Below, in pieces: positions 32,341 through 42,531 of a stretch of DNA of 64,000 nucleotides. The stretch spans positions 5,890,001-5,954,000 of the forward strand of contig JAYKYS010000011.1 of assembly GCA_036924285.1 (NCBI GenBank), in the 5' to 3' direction. Position numbers and translations under genes: made by a program. This stretch comes from Asterella californica. Lineage: Eukaryota > Streptophyta > Marchantiopsida > Marchantiales > Aytoniaceae. Under the pieces are notes generated by a model. It made no database searches. It was not told the origin of the DNA and saw only the letters and a list, made by a program, of their open reading frames with translations. How positions within the stretch are numbered: position 1 is the first letter of the stretch; every line of letters begins with the position of its first letter.

Positions 32341-32439
32341 CTTCCGAAGCGGATCTTCATGATATAAGAGCAAGTAATGTTGTTGTAAGCGCTCTTGCTA
32401 ATTTGACTCTTCGATCATCGAGTAATTCGTCTAGTCACG

Positions 32440-32632
32440 GACCAGTGGGGATTTCATCTTTACCAGTACAAACAATACAAAGTCGGAAGTAGCACTCAAC
32501 AGTTCTTCTCTCGACAGCATCTCATCCGATGACAAGACTACCACCCCCGACAGGAGCTCCATCATTCACTCGTCAAAATTATCCAAAATTTGTTGGTGAA
32601 GATTCTGGCAGCGATGGAGATTGAGAAAATAC
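32440..32632 (+). pseudogene. Retrotransposon gag N-terminal fragment
   Basis: The plus strand has MTRLPPPTGAPSFTRQNYPK followed by FVGEDSGSDGD, a proline-rich start and PKFVGEDS capsid entry typical of plant Ty3 gag. It stops abruptly at about 32632, where minus-strand integrase text begins. It could be the lost front of the gag at 28395-29330, now displaced about 3 kb to the right by rearrangement. Confidence 0.6.
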
Positions 32633-32790
32633 CGCTCGCTGACAACTATCACACTTTTTAATGATTGCTCGCACATCTTTGTACATGGTGGGCCACCAGT
32701 ATCCTGCGTCCAAAAGTTTCTTGACTGTATTACGTAATGTACATCTTCTCTTTGTACTTCGCTCTCCTTCTTTAGCGAAGACGAAGTGGA
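32625..32790 (-). pseudogene. Integrase zinc-binding fragment
   Basis: The minus strand reads RNTVKKLLDAGYWWPTMYKD and then VRAIIKKCDSCQR. This is the second half of the Ty3 integrase HHCC domain (K-LL-AGYWWPTM-KD--, C-x2-C). Neither the catalytic core nor RNase H adjoins it on either side. It is an isolated module between two gag pieces. Confidence 0.8.
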
Positions 32791-32949
32791 TGTCTCTTGA
32801 CTTCGTTATTTAAAAAGTGATATTCTTGGAGTCCCTTGAGGTCAAAAATTCGAGTGTTGTAAGGCAAGTGATCCTAATGACAACAATTCTCAAATTATTC
32901 TTGTCTCCTTTGTTTTCTCAGGAGCTCTACAAAACTTGTAACCTCTGGC

Positions 32950-33535
32950 CCATGTTTAACGATCAATTCCAAGGTCGCTTCCGCTCTCGGATTCGGATCT
33001 TCCGCAAGAGTAGTCAAAATGTTGGGTTCTGACTTATTAGAACTTGATGATGAAGATGAAGATTGGAATAGATCTACTCTTCGGAGAGAAGAAGCTTCTT
33101 CTATATCTGTCTCTTCATCTTCAGCTTGAATACCTTTGTCCTTCTGCGTTGGCCCAAACAGAGACTCATGTAAACTTGTGATTCTTGAAGGGAATGGTAG
33201 TCATGAAGTGTCTTTAGACAAATTCTCTTCACTTCACCCACTTGAACTTGGAGATCCAATATTACTCTTTTTCTTCCAATATTTCCGTTCGTCTTTTTCG
33301 TAGAGAGCTCACGGTGAAATAGGTACTGAACTTCTTCAAGTGAAGAAGAAGTCTCATCAAATAAATTTTCACCTCTTGCCACTTCTGAGCTGCTTGACGT
33401 CTTCGCTCCTTTGTAGCTTCCTTTTGGCGTTGGATTTCTTCCAGCAATTGTTCACGGACAAGTCTTCGTTTCAGCGCTTGCTTTGCCCTTCTCGTCTACT
33501 GATCTTCTTCAGAAGGCGCTAGTGCTCTCCCGACA
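32950..33535 (-). pseudogene. Charged coding relic next to a PBS, unclassified
   Basis: Minus-strand frames 33447-33262 (EEIQRQKEATKERRRQ) and 33382-33101 (SSSLEEVQYLFHRELSTKK), plus a stretch near 33000 (TTLAEDPNPRAEATLELI), are charged and partly open. They lie directly downstream of the PBS at 33604-33587, where gag should start. I do not recognise a domain. Frameshifts and stops separate the pieces. Confidence 0.4.
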
Positions 33536-33586
33536 TACATGTCGACGGTTATCCCGTACTAAATTCAAGTAAAAGTTAAATTTGTA

Positions 33587-33604
33587 TCCTCGGCAGCGAC
33601 GCCA
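33587..33604 (-). other. Primer binding site, tRNA-Asp type (second family)
   Basis: The minus strand reads TGGCGTCGCTGCCGAGGA, differing from TGGCGCCGTTGCCGGGGA of plant tRNA-Asp sites at three positions. An LTR end with TG (33613 or 33623 on the plus strand) would lie to the right. Confidence 0.7.
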
Positions 33605-34565
33605 AAAGTTTATGGTTCTATATGTAACAACCCAGAGGAACCAAATGTATCAGAAATAGTAAACTAAAGATCGTTCTCACGAAGATACAGTTAACAATTA
33701 CACAAATTACAGTACAACAACGTCACAATAGTAATTCTAGAAGTTTTATGTTATTCTCATGGAGTAGAATAATATCCGGATGAGAGTCTTTAGTCGGATT
33801 AAGAACCAAACCCAAGCACAACTGGATAAATTGGATACAAACCAACGAAATAGTTCTTGATGAGTGACCCTTCCAACAATACAGATAAAAAATTCAAGAA
33901 AAATGTATGATAAATGAATAATGCAAAATACTGTTGAAATGTTACTAATCTTCTTTCATGAAGACAAAAGAATACAGACTTCACATTAAGGCTTCAAGAA
34001 TAAGCCTTTACTCTTCCTAAAAAGTGTCTTTCCAACTAAATCTTCAGTCTTAAAGACCCACTCTTATTTGAAGAAGTTGTCTTCAAGAAAAAACAACCAT
34101 CTTCCAAACTCTTCTTACAATTTAACTCACTCTCTTGAACTTTGCAGTAACTGGTTTGTTCTCAGATCTTCGTCATATCTCTCATTCACGTACTACTAAT
34201 ACTCCTTCCGCCGAAGTCCACTTGAGAAGATCTTCGTCAACCAACTTTACTCCTACAACAGAATACGAATATTCATAAGAAATTGTCTTCGCTCAAATCA
34301 TTCCACACATTCATTCCGCAATCTTGAGTAACAAAAATTAATTAACAAAGACTGAAAACATGAAAAAAGTACATCTTTTGAAAGCTGGTTTGCATATATA
34401 CTCCTACTCCCGAATCTAACGGATCTTCTTCCTAAGAAGTTCGAAGACCTTCTCTACCCTACGGTCTATCTTCATTTTCATCGATCTACACTCTTAATCC
34501 TAACTGTATTCTAATCTCTTCTAACTGAACTTCAACGCTCACTCTAATCTCGCCTACCTTTCTAT
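33605..34565. other. Probable LTR remnant, no gene
   Basis: The stretch is 961 bp of AT-rich sequence without credible ORFs, to the right of a tRNA-Asp-type PBS, the expected place of a 5' LTR of a minus-strand element. I found no second copy in the window, so its outer edge cannot be fixed. A TCTTCCAAACTC/GAAGTTG-rich text is the only visible pattern. Confidence 0.4.
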
Positions 34566-36179
34566 CTACTTTTTGCCTAAGTACGAGAGTCTTGCTTTCA
34601 CACCGTCTGGATTCGTCTTCGCTTGCACCGTCTCCGTCTTCAAAACTCGCAGAAGACCAAGCTCCTCTGTATCCAACCTCGAAGTCACATACGTATTCAC
34701 AACCGGCATCAACTTCTTCCGAAGATCTTCGTCCTCATCCACCTTCGTCTGAAGATTGTTCTTCTCCTTCGTCAACGCAGCAACTGTCCTTTGATATTCG
34801 TCTCTGCTACGAAGAATGTCCGCCTTATAGGTCGCTAACTCCTTGAGTCGGTCTGTGTAGTCTTTCATCAATACCTTCAGCTCCTCGTCACGCTTCTGAA
34901 TATTCACCTTCAGCTCTTCGCATTGTCTTGAAGGTCTTCACTATCCTTCTCCGCGTCCAACCTCACCTTCGTCGCATTTCGCGCCTCCTGACAAAGATTG
35001 TGCTTCTCTTTTCTCCAGTTCCTCTTGCTGAAATGCACGAATGCCGTCATTTCTGCCAAAGACATCTTCCTCCTTGCTTCTTCTTCACACTCCGTCCGAT
35101 TCTCTTCCAGAAGTCGCAACACCGAAACTACCACCTCTTCATCGTAGAGCATCGCCCTTCAGAAAATATCAATGTTGTCGTGTGCTGCTGATTCTGAAGT
35201 CCTTGCGCCGAAGATAGCTGTACCTTCCATCTTCGTCTCTTCACTTCTCAACTCGATCGTCTCTCTCTTCGTCGACTTCACCTTCTTCCGTGCCTTCGGT
35301 TTCTCTTGTGGAGTGGTTGGAAGACTCCTCTTTCTCTTGCTTCGGCGTACCTCCGACTCCTCTCGTACTGCATCCACTGATAACTGGTACTGCATCATTG
35401 GTAACTCTCCCTCCTCTCTACTTCCTCTTCCTCTAGGACCTTCGCCGAAGTCTCCACTGGCTCCGCATCTTCGCTTGGTGCCTTGTCTTCTTCCAAACAA
35501 ACTGGCGAGCAGTCTTCATCTTCACGATCTTCATCTTCGTCCAAACCGAACCCCTGCTACTTCTGTTCGTTCTCGCTGAGTCAACCATTCCGAAGTAGAA
35601 CACATATACAAATCCCTCTAAGTACACATAGTCCTGCTTCGCCTATTGCCACTGCACTTTGTCATGGAAGATCTTTGCCCAATGTGCCTTCTTTCTTGCA
35701 AACATGTTCTCGAAGAAGCAGACCTTCCAAGTCGACAAGTACGTCGTCCTCTTCAGACTCAAAATCAGCATAACAGCTTCGGCTATCTCTCTCTTCACCG
35801 GATCCTTGTAGTCGATCAGCTTGTAATCATTCGTCAGATGAATGAGATGAGCGAAGAGTTCTCCATAGTCAGTGCCCTCGATCGCATAAACCTTCATCGC
35901 CAAATGATCGAAGATCATATCACTCTTATCATCGGCTTCGTCTCCCAAGACCTTCGTCTAGTTGTCCAGCGTCTAGTTCCCTAGTCTCGCGTATCCTTCT
36001 TTGGCCGCATGGTCTGAGCACATCCGAATCTGGCTGATGAACTTCTCAGAAACATGCGTCCATCCTCTCTATATCAAGAAGGTCAACCCTAGCTCCTTCA
36101 ACTTCGGCTGAATGTTCCAAAGTTCTTCCTGGTTCAACTCAAAGGCTCTGAGCCTTGCCAACTTCGTCGCTACTGCCAT
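34566..36179 (-). pseudogene. Decayed coiled-coil ORF of a plant repeat family, four TAG stops
   Basis: From ATG at 36179 the minus-strand frame is collinear to 35433 and interrupted only by TAG at 36071-36069, 35975-35973, 35960-35958 and 35645-35643. It encodes a helical N-terminal domain (NQEELWNIQPKLKELGLTFL, DYGELFAHLIHLTNDYKL, TYLSTWKVCFFENMFARKK). After a frame change come basic clusters RRSKRKRSL and KARKKVKSTKR (35390-35270), resembling nuclear localisation signals. Then follow long coiled coils (35152-34910 and 34907-34566). From memory it resembles a multicopy hypothetical family of Marchantia polymorpha; I could not check this. It has no gag, RT or integrase motif. Confidence 0.6.
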
Positions 36180-36340
36180 CGTACTCTACGAAGATTGTCG
36201 AATTCACCCTAACGTAATAGACTTCGTCTGAATGCAATAGACTTCGCTTGAACTTTCTCTCTTCTTCAGAACACTCTCTCCGAGACTAAAAAATTGCCGC
36301 ACACCCAAAACAGATTTTGAATAATGAGCCGATTCTTTGA

Positions 36341-36349
36341 GTATATAGT
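36341..36349 (-). promoter_or_regulatory. TATA-like box upstream of the coiled-coil ORF
   Basis: The minus strand reads ACTATATAC about 165 bases before the ATG at 36179. Nothing else supports transcription, and such a match is common by chance in AT-rich DNA. Confidence 0.25.
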
Positions 36350-36770
36350 TGGTTCAAACGTCCAACACGTGTCGAAGTTGCTTCTCATTCATCGCTACAA
36401 GCTTGACAAGGGAGTGTGCACACTATCTTCGTCTTCGTCTCTTGTGATTCTTGTTACTCTTCGGGGAAGGCAATCTACCCGAACGTATTCTTACTTCGGG
36501 TAGACTCTCCTACGAATTCTACTAACTACTTTTGAAGAGACTACTCTTAAGAAGTCCATTCTTAAGAAGTCTTCCTTCTCATCTTCTTTCTACAGAGATT
36601 TTCTTGCGAAGGTCTTCTTCCGAAGATTTCTTCTTCTTCCGAAGACTCTTCTTAAGAAAGCTCTCCTCTTCACAAGTAATCTTCTTCACTGAAACTAAGC
36701 TATTCTTCTTCTAATTTCATTGTTTCTTCTACAAACTTCATTTCAAGCATATTCAATCAAAAATTGAAAA

Positions 36771-37608
36771 TGTGAGCTCTACAAAGTTGGACCGTTCGGA
36801 CCGTTCTAGATCCATCAGGATCTGAACGCCAAGTTCTTCAAGAAATGGAAGACGATACGAAGTTTCATCAGACGATTTGGGAGTTCTAGATGAAATTGAC
36901 TCGTAGGGAAGCGCTTACGTCAGTTTTTTGTCGCTTGCAATCTGAGGTTGGGTTGTTCTTCATGATCAATGAGCGAAGCTCTTCATTCTTTGTGCCTATG
37001 CGATCAAGGAATCTTCACCTACGCATAGGAGAAGATCGTATGTGGATTGGATTGTTAGTTTGGATGTGATGAGCAAGTTTGAGCCGTATTGAGTTGATTT
37101 ACGTCAGTTTTTTGCTTCTTGGGATCAAATTTCTTGCTTAGTTCTGCAAGGGGAAGTCCAAACTGCTTGTTTGGAGTCACGTTGGGTTCAAGGTATTTAG
37201 ATCTATCTACCACAGAAGACGGATCTTAGATCAGGTGACTCGTTTGGGCGATGGGCGTGGCTCAAAGTCACAAGGAAGAGTTTTTGGAGGTTCGGTCACT
37301 TGCGATAAAAAATCAGTGATATCTCGACTGTCGAGAGTTATATTTGAGAGTTCTTACAGCCAACGGAGTCAGGAAAAAAGGTCTTATTGACATCTGAAGA
37401 CCATTTGCCGAAAGAAAAAAGTTCTAAGATAGACTTTTTTTGGGTTCTTTCGCTACAGTTTTCGTCTTTTTGAGTTCGTTATAGTTCTAGCTGATTATGT
37501 ACAGCTTGTGGTAGCTAGCTTTAGCTAAGGGTTTGTAGATGGACGTTGTTTGGACTTCGGTTTGAATCGTGTGTTACTGGTGCAGCTCTTTTTGTTAGCA
37601 AAGGGATG
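36771..37608 (+). repeat. Dispersed repeat A, inverted copy
   Basis: The sequence begins TGTGAGCTCTAC and then follows the reverse complement of 17369-16542 through GTTGGACCGTTCGGACCG, the GGAGAAGATCGTATGTGG region near 37029 and TGTACAGCTTGTGG near 37498, ending near AAGGGATGTG (37610). The TG start matches the LTR edge seen at 17369. With 16542-17369 it forms an inverted pair about 20 kb apart. Confidence 0.8.
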
Positions 37609-40601
37609 TGTAATTAATTCTCGATGCTTAGCAGTAGCAGACTGTGTATTCGAGTATGCAGTTTTGTACTCGTCCAATATGTGGTTTAAATATTTCCCTA
37701 ACATCACGTAGATCCTCCTCTCGAATCCTTGTCATCTAATTATTTTATATGGTTTCTACCAGACTAAAAGGGTCGAAGAAACAAGACAGCAAACCAGACG
37801 AGCTTGTTATCGCACGCCATTGGACCAGGTCTCCTGGACAGCCAGAGCATTAATTGTTAACGCTACCGGCTATCGAACTAGCATAATGCATGTTCCCAAA
37901 AAGATTGAAAGCTTTTCTTTATTTTTATCTTTATTTTACAGAAATTTATACGCATGCAACATTAACTTATGAGAAACTGTTTCCCGCTTGCTGCTACCGG
38001 AAAAGACATAAGTGTTAAATGAAATTTTATATTGAGTTAAAAAAATATTTTTATATATTAAATATTAGATAAACCTAGAGATATGAGAAGATCCTGCTAT
38101 AACTTATAAGGGAAGGGAAAACGAACACGCTTTTGAAAGTATAAGTACGAAGGCTACTTACAACGGACCAAAATTTAACAAGGTAATTTGATTATTACTT
38201 AACCTTTCACAACAAAAGGGTTAGATAACAAATTAAACATTTAAAGAAGGTTAATTAATAAATTAAATCTTACATATCCCTTCTCCATCAGAAGAAAGAG
38301 GAGGTGAACAAATAAACAAGGAAATTAGACTTTTATATTTTTCTAGAAGGAGCAGAGGCAAGATATATTAACCAAGCTGCAAACTGCCGAAACAAAGTAG
38401 CGACGTACAGCCTCACCACAAGCGAATCACCGGCTAACTTCCACGAAAGCAATATGCAGGATCGAATCCTAGGAAGAAAGGGGAGGTGGGCCCGACGAGA
38501 GGGAGCGCAACCCTCAAGCAGGAAGGCCACTCTACGACGAGGAGATAACTGGCCGGCGCCAAACGGGCCCACTGCTGGTCGCAGAGAGCGCTGATCTCCA
38601 AAGCTGCCAACTTGACAAAAGTTCTGATTCCATCTCTCGAATGAGTCTCTCTCTGACGTCGAGCCCAAAGGGGGTTACCAGTATGTTTCTAGCTGCAGTC
38701 ATGACGATGATGGTGTTTGGGGAACAAAATACCAGGAATGACAGTAGTGGACTTCTATACTTCTCACTAATTCATTCACCGTCAGAAGGATGTGGATGAA
38801 CTCGCTGACTTCCATAATAATTTGATATGCTTTCAATCATCAAATAAACAGAAAAACTCTGAACTGAAGGCTTTGATCATGAGTGAGTTCTTCTTACACT
38901 ACTGTCTTTACTGATATCTCCTAAGCTCACCGTCTTGTCGAGTACGGTGACCGTGAAGAGATAGGAAACAAGTTGAGATTGGGATCAGTTACCTCCCATC
39001 ATAAATTTTCTCTTTCCTTAGTGGATCTATGTAACCAGCGAGGAGTAAGCTCATCTGAAAGGCATTCTTGAACCGACAATCGTCAAAATCATGATCAGAA
39101 ATCATTAGACCACTGTTCGCCTACAAGCAAAGCTTTACTCTGACGCTCCTCCAGCTCTCGTTGTTTTCCCGTAGCTAAAGTACAAGTAGATGCCATTATG
39201 CTTGATCACAAAGCTAAAAGTGCAAGCGCAAGGTATTCGTACATGAATCTTTTGGAGTCACTTGAAAAGTACGTCACGGTGATGATCAGGGGCCGAGCAA
39301 GATGGTCCAAGGTTAGGATATCTTCACAGTCTCTGAACAACGTACAGTACTTCATGTGGGTGCTTGGGAATTATGACGTACCTTGTGCTTATAGCTATAA
39401 CAATGAAGTGACCATTCTCCGAAACTTCTTCTCATGTCACTGATGCTACTTCCAAAAGTCGAACTCGTCGATTCCATTACTCGTCCGGTTTTTGACTGGA
39501 TCGAATTACATCTAATCCTAAACACTTCCGAAGCTGACTGTAAGGAACCTCTGTTCTTGACATGAGTACTTTACGTCCATGTATAGAACCCACATGGAAT
39601 GATGGAATGCCATGCTTTCAGTATAGTACACTGTTGCAATTGGCATCGTTATGCAACCGTTTCAGATTCCTACAGGATCATCTCGAGGAAAATGAATCGC
39701 AGCGTGCACAATCAGTCGACTTAGCTTTTTAGCTTCAACACGTTCTTCGGATGCTCATTGCAGAGAAAGAGCAGCACTGATTGGAAAAGCCCGCCGTAGA
39801 CAAATTATGTGGACATGGGCTCCCCATGTCTCTCATGACTCATGGGGGCACAGGCTTCTGGAGTCAAGAAGGAAATTAAGCACTAGATAAAAAGTCCAAT
39901 CCCGTTGTCCCTAGGCTATGACAAGACCGGGTTGGCTCTAGAGCCTGAACTCGCTGGAGTCCAGTTTACTCGTCCAATCCTTGAAACCTCCCATTGTCCA
40001 TGCCTTCCTAGCTGAAGGACACCACCTGAAGCGAAGGAGTCGGAGTCTGAGTCCGGACGAGAGCTAGCTCCATTTGCAACTAACTCATGTACAGAAGGAG
40101 TATTGAGAAGCCTGACGCCAGAACATGATTACGGTTGGATTTGTGGAACGCTGCCATCCTCCCATGCAGCAAGCTCATACTATACTGTAATCTCCATCTC
40201 TGGAACCAATCAGTAAACTCCACTCCACATGTCGACGGTAGGATTTCGATTCAAGTTCCTTGAAGCTCGCTTCAGTCTTAGACAAGTGCTGCACAAATCT
40301 CGCGAGTTCGGTGAAAACCATCACCGTGCAACTCTCCATGCATGTTAAAGAACGAAGCCTCTGTGTCTGTCTCTCGTTTCTCGATTTCCGTATGCCAACG
40401 TCAGAGTTCTGGAAACTCTCGAGTATTGAAACTAAGTATTTCGGTTGAATCGACTTAAAAACGGTCTATTCATGTTGTCTCTCGATCTACAGTCCGAAGC
40501 AAACAGGTGGACTCAAGCAGCAGCAACCCCCCATACTCTTTCCTAAACAGAAAAGGTGACAGGGAACGTTTACTTTCTGCGGCACTTCTGGAAAGCGGGC
40601 T

Positions 40602-40625
40602 GTCAGCAAGTGAACACTTGCTGAC
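40602..40625. repeat. 24-base near-perfect palindrome
   Basis: GTCAGCAAGTG (40602-40612) and its reverse complement CACTTGCTGAC (40615-40625) are separated by AA. It is 1.9 kb upstream of the GT34 start codon. Confidence 0.85.
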
Positions 40626-41019
40626 TTGGCAGTGATCTAGCGCGTAATGCTGTCACAGTGGGCGTCCGCTCTACATGAGACAAATTTGTTTATGGCGCCT
40701 GTAGCGCTGCTAATTCGAGTTCGTGATCATGACATTAACAAAGTAGAAACTCAGTGAATCGCAGAACGCATTCTATTGAAAATGGGTGTCTGCCATCATG
40801 ATCACGGATCCAAGATAGAGAGATCTGAACGTCTTATTCGCAGGCAGAATGCAAAAAAAAAATATTCAATTCGATCTGGTTGACGCTGTTGGTTACTGTA
40901 TCGCACTACTTTCGCCGACCATCAGCATTATCGCGCTCACTGAACAGCTGACGGATGAATCCGAACTTCACCTTAAAACCTCTCCGCTGCCGAGACGACG
41001 GTTGGACTTGGGGGCTGCG

Positions 41020-41037
41020 CGTTCGTTCGTTCGTTCG
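41020..41037 (+). repeat. Short (CGTT)n microsatellite
   Basis: Four CGTT units followed by CG. It lies 1.5 kb upstream of the GT34 start codon. Confidence 0.9.
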
Positions 41038-41610
41038 CATTAGCAGCAGCTCAGCCTCAGCCCCAACCGTTTCCCAGTAAATTAACATATCGCTTTAGGG
41101 AGGTTTGATTCAATTGAAGATCAGGTCGGTAGTCCGTCTCGGTTTTCATTACTTTCTCGTCAGATTCTTTCTGGTCGCCGGCTAATTACTCTCTAAGTTT
41201 TACTAGTCGAGGATTATATACAGTCAAGGAGTCATGACATGTGACACTTTCATGGTATGGTGCGTGAAATCTATTCGTTCACGAGCTCGAGCAAACAAAC
41301 CTATCTGGGCATGCGAGGTGCGATATAAATGGTAGGTTGTATGAGAGTGGAGTGCATGCGTAGCAATCATTGGTTCGGGCCCGTTCTCGTGCTTGTGGCA
41401 GATCGAGTATGAAAGCAGGGGGCTTAATCCAGCCGATTCCAAAAGTGCTTGCGTAGTGCACATGCATGTCAAGAAGGACTTTTCTGCTGGCTGATTGGAG
41501 TTCTGCCGTGCTGTAGGAGCGAGAAGGAGACTAAAGGGTTCTGAGCTACCCTTTTCTTTCCTTCCTTTCTCGCATGCATGATGAACTCTCCATTCCTCTA
41601 ACTAGTGGCG

Positions 41611-41638
41611 GCGTTGCGTTGCGGTGCGGTGCGGTGCG
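41611..41638 (+). repeat. Pentanucleotide repeat GCGTT/GCGGT
   Basis: Two GCGTT units, three GCGGT units and a partial GCG lie just before a TATA box. This could be part of the GT34 promoter or simple slippage. Confidence 0.85.
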
Positions 41639-41646
41639 ATCTGTCA

Positions 41647-41654
41647 TATATAAG
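41647..41654 (+). promoter_or_regulatory. Candidate TATA box of the GT34 gene
   Basis: TATATAAG lies 885 bases before the start codon in otherwise GC-balanced sequence, directly after the GC-rich pentanucleotide repeat. If used, transcription would start near 41680 and the leader would be about 850 bases, long enough for a leader intron and upstream ORFs. A second match, TATAAAT at 41324, is further away. No experimental support. Confidence 0.35.
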
Positions 41655-42531
41655 CTGCGAGTTCGAACGGAAGTGAGTGAAGTGCTGGATCGAGCTGGTC
41701 CGAATCGGAATCATTACCTTTTTCTCTCACCTCTCGCTGGCATGGTTCGGACGAAAACGCACTTCCAAAGGCGGAAAAGTTCGGAATCAGGATCCGAGTC
41801 TCAGGCCCAACGAGAGACTATAGTTCGATTCTGCGTTTCAAACACACACGTGGCCAGAGAGATTTTGTCATCCACTGCCAGTCCGTCATGATCCGTCTTA
41901 CAGCGAACACTTCACGAGAGCCGGCCGCACATGAAGACTTAAGAATCCGGTCAGCCCGAGGAGTTTCTGGCAGCGCAAAGCCATTACTGCCCTGCAGCTA
42001 CACTCGTAGCTTGTAGCTACTCTAGGCTCTTAGCTTGGGAAGAAAATAGTCTTTACCAAGAAAGTTATAATTAGCTGACTTTTTATGTTATTCGTTTCCC
42101 CCTCTTTTACCCTGACGGTTTTGTTGGAATTCGGACGTGATTTAATTCATTCAGTCGAACTAGCAGTTAGTTACTTACCTAGACTGATCTGGGCTGGAAC
42201 ATTCAATCGACGCATACGTCATGATTCGATCACGAGCATGAGCTGCATTCGACTCACCGCACGAACCGACGGCGGGACACGAACGCTCTCCGTCTCCTAG
42301 CGCAGCTAGCGAGTGTAGATTCGCATGGGACAAGAATGCAAGTGACAGGAGTATATCAGGCCTGAGGTTGTGATGTGGGTTTCGGTTTTGAGCAAGGCAA
42401 CGATCGAGTCGGAGTCGGCTGCCGCTCTCCAATTTGCCATACGGTTCAATTACGAGGCGGCCGGGGCTCGAAGCGACGACTGGAGCCTCTCTCGTTGATT
42501 CGGGAGTGGAAGTTCTGAGCAACGAAGGAAG

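Larger units (their letters stand above)
37612..41643. other. No recognised gene
   Basis: There is no ORF with recognisable motifs. A GC-richer island at 38440-38640 holds an open minus-strand frame (38668-38333, 111 codons) that I do not recognise and would not call a gene without more support. Short AT-rich segments at 37910-38340 precede it. The stretch ends in the promoter region of the GT34 gene. Confidence 0.5.

Noticed and set aside
38333..38668. 111-codon minus-strand ORF in a GC-richer island
   Set aside because: No known domain, no homologous copy in the window; GC-rich sequence favours chance open frames.
40849..41043. Plus-strand 64-codon ORF around the A-run at 40850 and CGTT repeat
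   Set aside because: It spans simple repeats and has no domain.
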